The notes beneath the pieces were generated by a model. The model had not been told where the DNA came from. It worked only from the letters and a program-made list of their open reading frames with translations, and ran no database searches. 64,000 nucleotides of DNA from Anastatus disparis (lineage: Eukaryota > Arthropoda > Insecta > Hymenoptera > Eupelmidae). The stretch's first letter is position 1. Each line of letters opens with the position of its first letter. The stretch lies in contig JAFFSR010000021.1 in NCBI GenBank assembly GCA_017163975.1, positions 1,044,501-1,108,500 on the forward strand, given 5' to 3'. A program made the position numbers and the translations under genes. Shown here in pieces: positions 23,161 through 33,264 of this stretch.

Positions 23161-23437
23161 TAAGTATCTTAGCATTATTTTTGACTCGCATATGAGGTGG
23201 GATGCACACATAGAATATTTGATAAATAAGACTAGATATCTTGTTTTCCTATTCAGTAAATTATTTAGATTTATGGATAATGACACGCTAAAAGTAATAT
23301 ATTACGCCTTTTTTCATAGTCTGATTGAATATGGTATAATTGCTTGGGGCGGTGCCTATCACAATAAACTGCAATTACTACAATCAGTTCAAACAATAAT
23401 ATTAAAAATATTTAACAAAAACGCATTTAAAAGTTAA

Positions 23438-23763
23438 GAGCAGGTCGACTTTTTCTGTCCTTTTCTAATCGACGAACTGATTTTTAAAAAAAGCTATATT
23501 TTTTTTAATAAGAAAGAATTGATTTTCTCGCTTCGTTTTCAAGAAAACCTTGAAAAACTTAAAACATAGAGGTTAGGTTGGACAATTTGGTTTTTCAAAG
23601 TTTTCTTGAGAACGAAGCAATAAAATTAATTCTCTTTTATTAAAGAAAATATAGCTTTTTTTAATACGCGATGGGGCTTTCTCTTCATTTTTTGATAAAG
23701 TTATTAGTTTTTACAAAAACTTAATTCTTCGATTAGAAAAGGATGGAGATACGTGACCTCCTC
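23438..23763. mobile_element. Palindromic TTAA MITE, 326 bp (family C relative)
   Basis: TTAA at 23434-23437 and 23764-23767. Ends GAGCAGGTCGACTTTTTCTG and the complement of ATGGAGATACGTGACCTCCTC. The subterminal CTGTCCTTTTCTAATC is shared with the six MITE copies in the 46.6-62.1 kb satellite. The centre has AAGAAAACCTTGAAAAACTT and its complement, also shared with them. It lies in the LINE. Confidence 0.87.
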
Positions 23764-23777
23764 TTAAATGCCTTTAA

Positions 23778-24282
23778 CAAGGAGAAGTCTCCACCTCCGG
23801 GAAACGAATTCGACTAAAACTACAGGATATGGTTTTTTGATAAAAAAAAATGAACGCGTGTCTTTTCTTTTTGTCGAATAGGCCTCCTAGACAAATATAT
23901 AGACATTTTTTCGAAAATGAAGTAAAATGGAGCCTTTATAAGAACTTAAATATCCAAACAACTAAGACTCTTGCAAAAAAATGCATGAAAAATGAAATGA
24001 AGTGCAAATCAAATGCTTTGATTTAAACAGAGCCTAAATTAAAGCATTGAATTTCCATTTTTTTTTATTTATCATGTATTTTTTTGTAAAAGTCTTAGTT
24101 GTTCGGATATTCAAGTTCTTATAAAAGCTCCTTTTTACTATATTTTCAAAAAAATGTCTATATATTTGTCTAGAGGGCCTATTTGACGAAAAGAAAAAAC
24201 ACATGTTCATTTTTTTTCATTAAAAAATCATATCTTGCAGTTTCAGCCGAATCTGTTTCCCGGAGATGGGGACCTCTCCTTG
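23778..24282. mobile_element. Palindromic MITE with TAA duplication, 505 bp
   Basis: Same family as 22491-23160: it begins CAAGGAGAAGTCTCCACCTC and ends ACCTCTCCTTG, with TAA at 23775-23777 and 24283-24285. Its start is only 10 bp from the TTAA of the previous MITE. A single-ended relic of this family may lie near 27867-27893 (GTGACACTCTCCTAGTAAG). Confidence 0.85.
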
Positions 24283-24535
24283 TAAGTCTATAACAGTTAT
24301 TAGCATACAAAAGTTTGCGATATGAGTATGAAAATTTAAGAACCATTTATGTCAACTCTATTAATAAAACCAGGCATAAGTTGATAATTTCACCCAAGTA
24401 TAACAAAACAGTAAGCACAAAAAGCAGTTGCATTAAGGCAATCAACTTGTTTGACAAATTACCGAATGAACTTGAAGATCTTGATATTGAAAAAAATCTC
24501 CAATATTAGGAAGTTGAAGGATTGGTTAATATATA

Positions 24536-24775
24536 ATGAGTAAAAAAAATGTCACAATGAACATTGAATGTCAATTGATAAAACCGAGGCTTAAAAAGTT
24601 GTGTTATCAAAATGAGACAATACTGAATGTAAGAACATACATATGCGCTAATGGCAGATGTAAAATGGCTAATAATTGGTCTCATCATCGTATATCCAAC
24701 TATAACTTTAAAAAATGGGAAGTATTTACAGAAAAAAAATATAAATACAGTCACGATTGCAGATGGGCTAATTGA
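24536..24775 (+). CDS. Unrecognised 79-residue ORF, Cys/His-containing
   Basis: The ORF starts 27 bases after the LINE tail. It has YICANGRCKM followed some 30 residues later by YSHDCRW, an arrangement of Cys, Trp and His loosely like a FLYWCH zinc finger. I do not claim that identity. It may be the first part of the same decayed gene as 24796-25419, with a stop and frame change between. It could be part of a mobile element downstream of the LINE. Confidence 0.35.
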   Translation: MSKKNVTMNIECQLIKPRLKKLCYQNETILNVRTYICANGRCKMANNWSHHRISNYNFKKWEVFTEKKYKYSHDCRWAN

Positions 24776-24795
24776 AATCATGTTACTAGAAGCAG

Positions 24796-25419
24796 TAAAC
24801 GACCGAAACAACTGATAAAAAAGAAAATAATAGAATAATCAAAAAAACAGACGCATCATCGAACAAACTAAAAAACAGGAACTTTGTCAACATAAATTTT
24901 ATTAGGGCAACGAAAGATACTACAAGTAAAGATAAAGATCTAAATGTAGAAAAGTATAGACCTATAGAAACAGTCTTCACAGAAATAGATAAAATTGCCG
25001 AAGGAAATGCTAAGCAGATGACGGTGATAGAAGCTCCAGGTATGCCTGAGCTGCATTCAAACAACGATCGTATGATCTACGGAAATATCAACTATATAGG
25101 CTTGAATAGGGCAATATTTTATTTTGATAGAGGTATAAGAGGGAAACAAATTTTTACAAATTTCATATATTCTTTGAAACATCAACCACCACATAAGGAT
25201 ATTGTGATTATAGATGATATTGTATTTACATCATCATGTAAATGTGATTCGTCAAATCAGCATAAAGAAATGTTTCCACATTATAGAGTAACTTGTGCTG
25301 CGGGTCTGACATGTCCAGCTAGACTCAGTAGTATGGAAAGAATGCTTCATGCAAGAGATAGAAATACGTCTCCTGACGTAATGGTAACAGCAAGACAAAT
25401 GCTAGTTGAATATTCGTAA
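24796..25419 (+). CDS. Unrecognised ORF, ~207 codons open (133 from the first ATG)
   Basis: The frame is open from 24796, just after a stop, to a TAA at 25417-25419; the first ATG is at 25018. The N-terminal third is Lys/Asp/Asn-rich and disordered-looking. The middle has VIEAPGMPELHSNNDRM, LNRAIFYFDRGIRGKQIF and a DIVIIDDIVF stretch. A Cys-containing segment follows (SSCKCDS, VTCAAGLTCPARL), then a charged, helical-looking C-terminus (MERMLHARDRN). No signal peptide or membrane segment. Composition looks genuinely protein-like rather than random AT-rich translation. I do not recognise the family. It might be an exon, a decayed transposase part or an integrated viral gene; nothing here decides between them. 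Confidence 0.45.
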
Positions 25420-25924
25420 TGGGATTGTTTGGTATGTCGTACAGATTTCATTATCAGAGTTTTTCGAGAATAAATGAATATTATTTGTACTAAATCTTCA
25501 AACAATACTGTATAATAGAATGTTGTGAAACAAAATAAGTGTTATTTTGTATTATTTCTTTATTTTTAACATACAGAATAAGGGAATGTTATAATATAAT
25601 AATCAAGATAATTTAAAGTTGTAGAGTTGCAGCCTTCACTGTGGCTCAACTCCTAGTAAGACATGGAAAACCGATGGTGAATGTGGCTTTTCCATCACCA
25701 TGTGTTTCTGTTTTGATCAGGCTGCCCTTCTCTCTGTCTTTCTCTATAGGTAAATCGTCTACTCACGACCACTCGCGTTTGCCTTAAAACAAAAGAGAGG
25801 AGGAAATAAAAATAATTAGTTTATTAAATTCTAAATGATAGGTCTCGTGAGTGCATCTCGGCATAAGTTTTTCCTTTTCGTTTTCGTAAATATATTATTG
25901 ATTGAAATGTAATAAATGCATCAC
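25420..25924. other. Spacer, no gene seen
   Basis: Contains a partly self-complementary stretch near 25662-25702 (CATGGAAAACCGATGG and TTTTCCATCACCATG). No coding content. Confidence 0.4.
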
Positions 25925-27272
25925 AATATTAAACGTCTATTTCATTTAATATATTTATGCGACCTATCGATGTAATCTTACAATAGTGACATTCCTGAAA
26001 TCTAAGAAAAATGTTTCTGAAAATATATCAAATATTTCATTTACAATATTTCAGTGACCTATCGAATGTAATCTCGCAACAATGACATTTCTGAAATCTA
26101 AGAAAAATGTTTCTGAAAATATATCAAATAAGTATTCCATTTAATATATTTCAGTGATCTATCGAATGTGATCTCACAACAGTAACATTTCCGAAATCTA
26201 TGAAAAATGTTTATGTAAATATATGAAATGAGTATTTCATTGGATATATTTCAGAGATCTATCGAATGTAATCTCACAACAGTGACATTTCGGAAATCTA
26301 GCAGAGATATTTCCAAGGATACATTAAATAAATATTTTGTTCGATAGATTTCAGTGACCCATCGAATGTAATCTTACAACAGTGACATTTCTGAAATCTA
26401 AGAAAAATATTTCTGAAAATATATCAAATATTTCATTTACAATATTTCAGTGACCTATCGAATGTAACTCGCATCAGTGATATTTCTGAAATCTAAGAAA
26501 AATGTTTCTGAAAATATATCAAATAAGTATTTCATTTAATATATTTTAATGACCTATCGAATGTAATCTCACAAGTGTGACATTTCGGAAATCTAGCTGA
26601 GATATTCCTAAGGATATATTGAATGAGTTTTGTTCGATATATTTCAGTGATCTATTGAATGTGATCTCACAACAGTAACATTTTTTAAATTCATGAGAAA
26701 TGCTTCTAAAAGTATATGGAATAAGTATTTCATTGAATATATTTCAGTGATCTATCTAATGTAATATCACAACAGTGAAATTTCTGGAATCCAACAGAAA
26801 TGTTTCTAAAAATATATTGAATGAGTATTTCATCGGAAATATTTCTGTGACCTTTCTGGTGTGATCTTGCAACAAGGATATTTCTGAATTCTAATAAAAA
26901 TGTTTTTTGAAACATGCGTGAAATAAGTTTTTCATAGGAAATCTTTTAGTGATCTTTTAAATTTGATTTTTTGGCGGTGAAATTTCCAAAATCCAACAGT
27001 AATATTTTTAAAAAAACATGAAATCAGTTTTTCATAGGAAATAATTCTGTAACTTTTCAAAAGCATTGTATCATTTGAAAAATTTCTGTAACCTGACATA
27101 AGTATTTCTTTAAATTTCGAAAATAGGGTTTTCATTGAAAACGTTTCTGTAACCTCTTCAATGTAATTTTGCAACGGTTACATTTCTTAAATCTAACAGA
27201 AACATTTTTTTAGATACATAAAATGAGGTTCTTATTTGAAAAATTTCTGTGAGCCTTGAAATGTGATCTTGC
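25925..27272. repeat. Degenerate ~94-101-bp satellite
   Basis: Roughly thirteen tandem units. Each contains a block like GACCTATCGAATGTAATCTC, then ACATTTCTGAAATCTA, then an AAATATATC run and ATTTCAGTGA. Starts of the first four units are at 25961, 26055, 26156 and 26256. Units become more divergent toward 27272. Isolated relatives occur at 10680-10830 and 13991-14095, and a loose one near 62.7-63.7 kb. The - strand ORFs at 26730-27174 are repeat translations. Confidence 0.85.
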
Positions 27273-27274
27273 AA

Positions 27275-27558
27275 ATTTTTGTTAAAATAAAAAATCATTT
27301 GGACTTGCTATTTTTTTATGAGCTTGGATTGAAAATTAGATATCAAACTCGACAAACCTAACCTTAAAATACGATATATTGAAAGTTTTTATTATAACTT
27401 TGTATGTATAATATTTTGGTGGTTTTCTTGAGTTGTCCGCACTAGAGTTTAATCTTACAAATTTTTTCTTTATAGCAAAAAAACTCAATTAAACGCATCA
27501 TTTATTCATAAGTTAAGATTGGAAATATTATTAGAAGGCGGACAGCTTCGTCATGCTC
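27275..27558 (+). mobile_element. 403-bp MITE family, 5'-truncated third copy
   Basis: Matches roughly the last 285 bases of 15836-16238, ending GACAGCTTCGTCATGCTC and followed by TTAA at 27559-27562. The left end is cut inside the element, where satellite sequence abuts it. Confidence 0.88.
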
Positions 27559-27562
27559 TTAA

Positions 27563-28243
27563 TAACAAAAGCTGAAATTGGATCTAATGTTTATTACGCT
27601 CTAATTTTGGAAAAAAATAATATTTTGATATGCTGTAACTACTGTTTCGAAAGGATTTGAGCTCAGCTTTAATTTAGAAAAAGTTTCAAGCTTCTAGCTA
27701 TCAATGCTAAAGAACTATATGCATTTAAAAATCTAGTAACTTTTTTAGTGATTTTCTTTAATTGCCTGTAACTAGGGAAATATTGAGTATTTGTGACTAC
27801 AAATTTAGCTTTTTCCATATTTTATCATCTGAAAACTTATCCCTAAGTTTGAGCAAAATCCATGATCCGGAGGTGTGACACTCTCCTAGTAAGTTAGAAG
27901 AGTGGGAGAGAGACCAGAGAGAGCTGAGTCAAGCAGTACGAGGAGCTTGTGACTCTCCTTACTCTTGGATCGGCTCTTTTACTGTGCGGTTGTACCTTGC
28001 TTAAGACAACGGCGGGCGCTTGGCCATTGCATTGTCTTAAGCAAGGCATATCTTACACGTGTTTAACGTGCTTCCTTGTAAATTCGTTAACTTGTATAGC
28101 ATATAACAATAAAGAGCTTATCCAAGCAAGCAACATTCCTGTCCTATTAACCTTGTACTAAGCCCCGAATGTTAAGACGTTTGGTTCTTAACAAAAACGG
28201 GCTTTTCACCTAATAATCTAAAATTACTAACAAATCATTAGGT
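27563..28243. other. Unassigned region with perfect inverted repeat
   Basis: CCTTGCTTAAGACAA near 27998 is repeated inverted near 28033. The stretch 27893-28160 is GC-richer than its surroundings. It has an AATAAA hexamer at 28108 and might be an old LTR or host transcript end. The 70-residue ORF at 27949-28161 is not recognised. Confidence 0.35.
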
Positions 28244-28440
28244 ATAAGTCCGCAATAGCTAGGCAAGACGCTCTAGCTATAAACGACTTTTAACAATAAT
28301 AATAACCAGGAGAACATTACTATCAGAGTCTGCATAAGTTAGACAAGGCGTGCTAACTTATATCGATTCTGCACAAATATTTAACAATAATAAAAGAAAA
28401 TACACGGTGCACAATAGCTAGGCATGGCGCGCTAGTTATT
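28244..28440. repeat. Three tandem ~80-bp units, each with a covarying hairpin
   Basis: The stems are TAGCTAG/CTAGCTA (about 28255-28281), TAAGTTAG/CTAACTTA (about 28336-28362) and AATAGCTAG/CTAGTTATT (about 28411-28439). Each encloses a ~10-base loop of the form RCAWGRCGYK. Units also share a TTTAACAATAATA segment after the stem. The stem sequence changes on both sides together between units 1 and 2, so pairing is conserved while sequence is not. Confidence 0.7.
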
Positions 28441-28855
28441 TAACTATCCTTTGACGCGTTTTAATACAAAGAATACATTAAATATAATCATTTAAGTAAG
28501 AATTAATAGGATAGGAACGTTATAATAGATATATATATATATATACATATATATATTTATATTTTTAAGAAACCGGACTTTTAAGGAGTCCACAGAGTTG
28601 TCGTACATAGGGAATCGCATGTTAAATTTCAAAATCCTTAGAGTTCCGTGGAACTTTGAGGATTTTTGAAATATAAAATATTGGTGGAAAAAAAAGAGTG
28701 GGATAACAATAGAAACTGCCACACACCCACCGAGTGTGCAGGATACTAAAACAAGGACGATACTATCGAAGCAGTTATTTTTAGATTTGGCAACGTCGCA
28801 ATCCTCAAAAGTACGTAGCGATATAAATATATACATATAAGCTTTTCAACTGTGT
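28441..28855. other. Spacer with (TA)n and a short hairpin, no gene seen
   Basis: A TA-rich run lies at 28530-28562. TTTCAAAATCCTTAGAGTTC and CTTTGAGGATTTTTGAAAT around 28626-28672 form an inverted pair. Confidence 0.45.
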
Positions 28856-28908
28856 GTGTGTCTGTGTATCCAGCTAATATTAACGTATAAGAAAGTGTAC
28901 AAGAACGA

Positions 28909-29181
28909 ATGGAGATGTACGAGTGTCGGGGTAATAGTAGCGCCAGAAATAGAATGGCCCCTGTTAGAGCGAACGCTACACTTGTGCTGGTGCGTGCGTA
29001 CTCCAAAACTTGTATGCCGTCTAGGGGTACGTGTTTGCCGGATCAAGGCTTTGGGGATACGTGTTTGCCGGATCAAGGCTTTGGGGGTACGTGTTTGCCG
29101 GATCGGTCGTCTGAGGCCCTATGTAACGCGACGTCCCTTATCGCTCCGATCTTATCTCGCTTCTCGGTAATCAGAAAATAG
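28909..29181 (+). CDS. Small GC-rich ORF with 30-bp repeats (doubtful gene)
   Basis: A 90-codon frame crosses an island much richer in G+C than the surroundings. Three copies of a 30-bp unit begin GTGTTTGCCGGATC at 29031, 29061 and 29091. The period equals ten codons, so another frame (28856-29170, 104 codons) is open too and both encode a ten-residue repeat. I recognise no domain. It may be an exon, a repeat or a transposon end. Confidence 0.25.
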   Translation: MEMYECRGNSSARNRMAPVRANATLVLVRAYSKTCMPSRGTCLPDQGFGDTCLPDQGFGGTCLPDRSSEALCNATSLIAPILSRFSVIRK

Positions 29182-29670
29182 AATTTAATAAGAAAATAAT
29201 TTGTAAAATAGAATATAAAAATATATCAATATATTGAAATTCTAAATGTTAATGAAAAATAATAAATGTTAATAATAAATAAATATATATCAATGATAAT
29301 AAATTATTAAATAATTATATTTAAAAATTAGTAAAAATTGAAGAAAAAGTTTTATATTATAAGAATGAAGTATTAATTTTAGAGAAAAAAATGATGGAAG
29401 GGTATGGAAATAAATATTGATATATTAGATTGAAACGTTTATTTTTTTATAAAATTATTACAGCGACGATACAAGTATATAAGTTTCGGGGTAATACGAC
29501 TTTGCAAGTCTTACATGTATTTTTTATTTACATAAATATTAAAAGCTAAAATTTTTTGTACCCATTTCTTTCAGGGATAGAGTATGTGTTTGTAGAAATT
29601 TTTTGTGAATACTGTTTCCATTGTGAGTCTTTTATTTGATTTTCTGACTTTTTACTGTCATTTTTTCCAA
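29182..29670. other. AT-rich left flank of the Maverick, no terminal repeat found
   Basis: Very AT-rich sequence with no ORF. I found no inverted match between this stretch and the region right of the ATPase gene (38430-38700). Confidence 0.45.
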
Positions 29671-30222
29671 TTAGAGGAGTGTAAATATTTTTTGCTTTAG
29701 ACACTTGATTGCGCTGGGCACATATAATTTCTTTTTTACATTCATGATTCGGTTAAATAATATAACGCTTAATCTATCATTATCCTTTGTATCAGTTAAA
29801 AATAACGTACAAAACATGTTAAAAGAATAGTTATGAGACATATAAAACAAAAAATCGACACAATACTGCCGACACACATCAGAATTGAGCTTCTGCAGTG
29901 GCGGTGTGTTCCATTCGTACACTCAGCAGTTTCTTCTAAGGCGATCGATTTGATCTAGTACGGTTGGGGGTAATCCATAGCTGTCGAAGTAAGTCCCCTG
30001 TCCATTGAAATCGACGTAAATTGCAGCCCAATGAGACCCTGGTTTCGAGCTTTCATCGAGATTAACTACAAGGGCACACGGTTTTTCCCAGATTAGAGGA
30101 ATCTTGTCTGCAGGAAACACACTTACTATCTTGGCAGGAATCTTTTTGAGACCTTTCCGCACTTGCAACGAGTTCATCACTGATATTATCGTAGATATTT
30201 TCTTTTGTAATATCGTTCTCAC
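29671..30222 (-). pseudogene. PRO: Maverick adenain-type cysteine protease
   Basis: In Mavericks and adenoviruses this C5-type protease processes virion proteins. The sequence reads AKIVSVFPADKIP, then PCALVVNLDESSKPGSHWAA with the catalytic His, then YFDSYGLPP with the acidic residue. After one in-frame TGA (about 29923) the same frame continues with YEWNTPPLQKLNSDVCRQYC, where the conserved Cys pair and the Gln sit in the family's nucleophile motif. The catalytic triad is therefore visible, but the single stop makes it inactive as read. The gene is the last of the - strand series. Upstream (30433-30062) a Ser/Asp/Asn-rich linker-like frame could have joined it to the preceding conserved domain. 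Confidence 0.87.
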
Positions 30223-30359
30223 TGGTGCTTAAATTTTCAATGACAGTAGTGGGGGTAGAGCAGTCGATTGTCCGTGGTGATTCGTTATCTAGATCTGATT
30301 CTTTAATTTTATTATGAATATTGTTGATTTTATTTTTTTCTTGACTGTCAGGCTCGTCT

Positions 30360-30956
30360 GTTGATTCTTCTTTTTGTATCGGTATATAAATTGTTTTCAA
30401 GAGCCAGGCTTTTAACTTGTATACATGAGTCAAAGCACAGCTAAAATTTTCTCCTTTTATACCGTGATAGAAACAATAATGATTGCTTTTACATTGGTAA
30501 ATTTTTGAAGTAGGGACAGTTGTATTCTTCTAGATCAATAATCTGTCGAGAAAGAATTCGTTCGAGTAACTCTTGTTTTTGCGCGCCTCGCACGAAAATA
30601 CGTACTGCGTTTCTAGCGACTTCACGTAGTACATTATATATATCGTCTAGATTTGATTCACCGTCGAACCACGCGATCCCGTGATGAAAGCATGATAGGT
30701 AGCTGTTTGTTGCTAACAATCCTCTTATTAATTTTAAACAGCTGTAAGGTGGTTTTATCATCCAGTGTGAGACGAAATTACATTCGAATCCGAGAAGAGC
30801 GATTTCTTTTGGTAAAAAATCTCCGTCTTTATCGTGAAATGCTTGAATGTCGATTTTATAATCTATTTTATCCATAAATGCTGGCGAAGAGATTACGACT
30901 GGACTGTAAAAAGGGTACAAACAGACTGATGGTTCGAAAAGTTTTTTTTTTGTCAT
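30360..30956 (-). pseudogene. Conserved Maverick protein of unknown function
   Basis: The open part (30956-30489, 155 residues) has VCLYPFYSPVV, a KIDIQAFHDKDGDFLPKEIA segment, SHWMIKPPYSC, HHGIAWFDGE and a C-terminal LEEYNCPYFKNL. I recall proteins of this pattern from insect Mavericks; their function is not known to me. The frame stops there. Remnants in a shifted frame, with ALTHVYKLKAWLL (about 30430-30390), look like the original continuation toward the protease. The spacing suggests it once formed one gene with the linker or protease. The + strand ORF at 30653-30877 is a shadow. Confidence 0.65.
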
Positions 30957-31004
30957 GTTTTCATTTATCTGAAGCGATAATGTAAAGGGGAGAGAGAAAG
31001 ATTT

Positions 31005-32324
31005 TTACGAGTTATAATCAACAACGATTTGACGGGCAGCGTCTATTTCTAATACGTTATCAAACTCTGCATAAACAACACAATTTATGGTTTTCCATAA
31101 CGCCTTATCGAACCCTATAGGGTATACTTCTATTCCTACTGTACTATTTTTTACAAGATTCCAGTGACCGGCAAAGTGCACTGAAAGATTTGGCGTAAGA
31201 TCGAAAGCGAAAAGACAAAATCCATTTGCGTAATCCTGTCTATCAATATCGTTTCCCTCATTTATAAAATGTATCCCTGTGCCTGAGAATAATGTATGAT
31301 ATGCCTCTATGTATTGAGGTAATTTTTCATCAAACTGTGGTTGCAAGGGTTTACTCGATATTTGTTGTCCGTCAACGTAAAGAGACGAAAAGTTTATAGA
31401 ATAATTTTTAAAATTAAACGGATTAAGTTGTTTGTCTCTGTTAAAGGCTTTGTTATCAACAAACCCGATTATAATTCTTTTCGGCAGGTGGCCGAGAATA
31501 AAATTTTCTAAAGATTCCCCCAATATACCGCTGTGCATGGTAAAGGTTTTCACTTCTACACGCATAAGAGGATATTTGGCTGTAGTTGAACTCAGAACTT
31601 TTGCATGAGCATTCATGACGGTCGGGCTTATTTTTACACGACGTGCAAGTAAAGTTGCCTCTGTGATATGAACTCCGTAATTATTATCCAAAGCATCCAT
31701 TAAACAAAAAATATCTTTGGAGCGAACTAGTCTCAAACACATTTCGACCCCATTAAGCAGAAATCAATCTTGGTTAAAAACATCACAGTGTAAATGTCCT
31801 ATTAAATCGACGGTCTCATTGTTTGATAAAAAGTTTTGTCTTATTCTTAAGCCTGTATTTTTGTTTGATCGGGGAAGTTCATCTATTTCACCCGCGGTAT
31901 CGCTGACCCATAAAACCGATGTTAAATGCGATTGTTTTGCAGCTGGTCCATAGTTTAAAGAGTTTCGAGACATGCTCTGTAAGGGTATGCGTTATTTAGT
32001 GGTGAAACTAATTTATTATTAAAGTATACATCAACCTGGTTGAATAGCGAATGTAAAAAGTTGTTGATTGGTGCTACGAAGCCGTCTGTCTACTTCTTGT
32101 ACGGTGTCAATTTTACACTCACTTTGAGCATGGTATGCGCTAGATCTAAGTAGTTCTCGTTTTGTGAATTTACACAGAATTCAATCGGACTCGTCGCTCA
32201 AAGACGAAACGGGTTTGTAAAATACCCATCTGCTCGATTCTATAGCTGTTTGTGTAGAAGGTAGCGAGAAAATATCAAGCTCTGTCTTGAGACAAGCTTC
32301 CGAGTAACTGTGTAAAAAAGACAT
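31005..32324 (-). pseudogene. MCP: Maverick double-jelly-roll major capsid-like protein
   Basis: Members of this family build icosahedral shells from trimers of two stacked jelly rolls. The ATG at 32324 is 2 bp after the stop of the upstream gene, and the N-terminal part reads MSFLHSYSEACLKTELDIF before the first break. Further breaks lie near 32170 and between 31764 and 31742. The C-terminal 245 residues (31742-31005) are open, with RIIIGFVDNKAFN, NPFNFKNYSINFSSLYVDGQ, LFSGTGIHF, FCLFAFDLTP and a terminal VVYAEFDNVLEIDAARQIVV. The overall length of about 440 codons is shorter than the family's usual size. The total of several frameshifts and stops indicates long inactivity. Confidence 0.8.
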
Positions 32325-32326
32325 TT

Positions 32327-33221
32327 TTAATCAAATATATCATCAGCTTTTTTTATTTTCTTGTTGTTATTAATTTTCACTCTTTTTTTAATATTACGTT
32401 TTTTTTGTTTGTTTTATTTTTCTTCTTACTTGCAGGCTTAAGAAGGGGCCGAACTATCTGTCTTTGTCTAATAGCGTTTTTCATCATTTATGTAAACACT
32501 ATCCGGTATAACAAGAAAAAAATAGCAGCCCCCGCTAGATATTAGTATAATAAGTAAATTTTGTAATAACAACCAAATTTTTTTACTGCGTAGTTTTTGA
32601 ATAATTAGAGACCTACCAAAAAAAAGATAGGTTATATTCTAGATTGCTAGTAGATCTCTAATTAGTCAAAAACTATGCGGTAAAAAATTTGATTTTTATT
32701 ATAAAATTTACTAATTATACTAATATCTAGCGGGGGCTGCTATTTTTTTGTTGTTATAAAGGATAGTGTTTATATAAATAATGAAAAACGCTATTAGACA
32801 GAGACAGATAGTTCGGCCCCTTCTTAACTTTAGTCACTTTAAAGCGTTTTATTTTCGATTTTGAAGCGATCCGTCGCGCAGCGGAAGTGCGACAAGACTG
32901 TTGATATCGTTTGCTTGTTGATGTTTTATACTCCGATCCCTCCATCATTTTATTTATTTTATCGGCAGCTTTACGTTTAAGATTTTTTCCCGATTCGTTC
33001 ATGCGATTCTTAAAAGATTCTTTAAAACTCATATTATTTTCGCCAATATCCCCAAGAATATTTGCGCCTGCGCGCAGAGCTTCCTTACCAACAGCACGAG
33101 CATATTTAGCTAAGACCGGTAATGCACTCTGAAACAATCCAGAGAACCAAGACCCCAATCCATGGCCACGTATCCGCGGTGCACTAACAAAGACGTTTCT
33201 TACTTCTCTCCCCTCTTCCAC
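32327..33221 (-). pseudogene. Maverick small virion-type protein, split by a MITE
   Basis: The start MEEGREVRNVFVSAPRIRGH is followed by GLGSWFSGLFQSALPVL, an amphipathic segment. Then come an Ala/Gly-rich stretch (GKEALRAGANILGDIGENNM) and a Lys/Arg-rich C-terminal half. This architecture is conserved in Mavericks and resembles adenovirus pVI-like membrane-active proteins; that role is inferred. At 32823 the frame runs into a TTAA MITE and ends in it. On the far side of the MITE (from 32437) the reading frame resumes in phase as a Lys/Asn-rich tail and stops at 32327, 2 bp before the capsid gene. Apart from the insertion no break is seen, making this the best-preserved gene of the element. 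Confidence 0.75.
32442..32823. mobile_element. Palindromic TTAA MITE, 382 bp (family A, in Maverick)
   Basis: TTAA at 32438-32441 and 32824-32827, with GAAGGGGCCGAACTATCTGT ends. It is nearly identical to 19894-20271. It interrupts the small virion-type gene, and one TTAA restores phase when the rest is ignored. Confidence 0.94.
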
Positions 33222-33264
33222 TTGATGTTAATAATATACATCGTGAATGCTCATAATTATTTCT

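Larger units (their letters stand above)
22089..24509 (+). pseudogene. 5'-truncated LINE reverse transcriptase cut by three MITEs
   Basis: Three coding pieces of one Jockey-like RT lie in order. The first (22089-22427) has NTGVPKGTILGPLLFIIYVN and the active-site box as LYADYTAVMI, so the second catalytic Asp is replaced by Tyr. The second (about 23161-23437) has KYLSIIFDSHMRWDAHIEYL followed by the conserved SLIEYGIIAWG segment. The third (24315-24509) is the C-terminal tail with SSCIKAINLFDKLPNEL. Between them lie insertions at 22491-23160, 23438-23763 and 23778-24282. Removing the first leaves a continuous reading frame across its junction, so the LINE was there first. The ORF at 23098-23286 on the other strand is a shadow. 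Confidence 0.85.

Noticed and set aside
27893..28160. LTR of a retrotransposon
   Set aside because: There are hints (GC-richer, AATAAA), but no TG/CA ends, paired copy, primer-binding site or target duplication could be identified.
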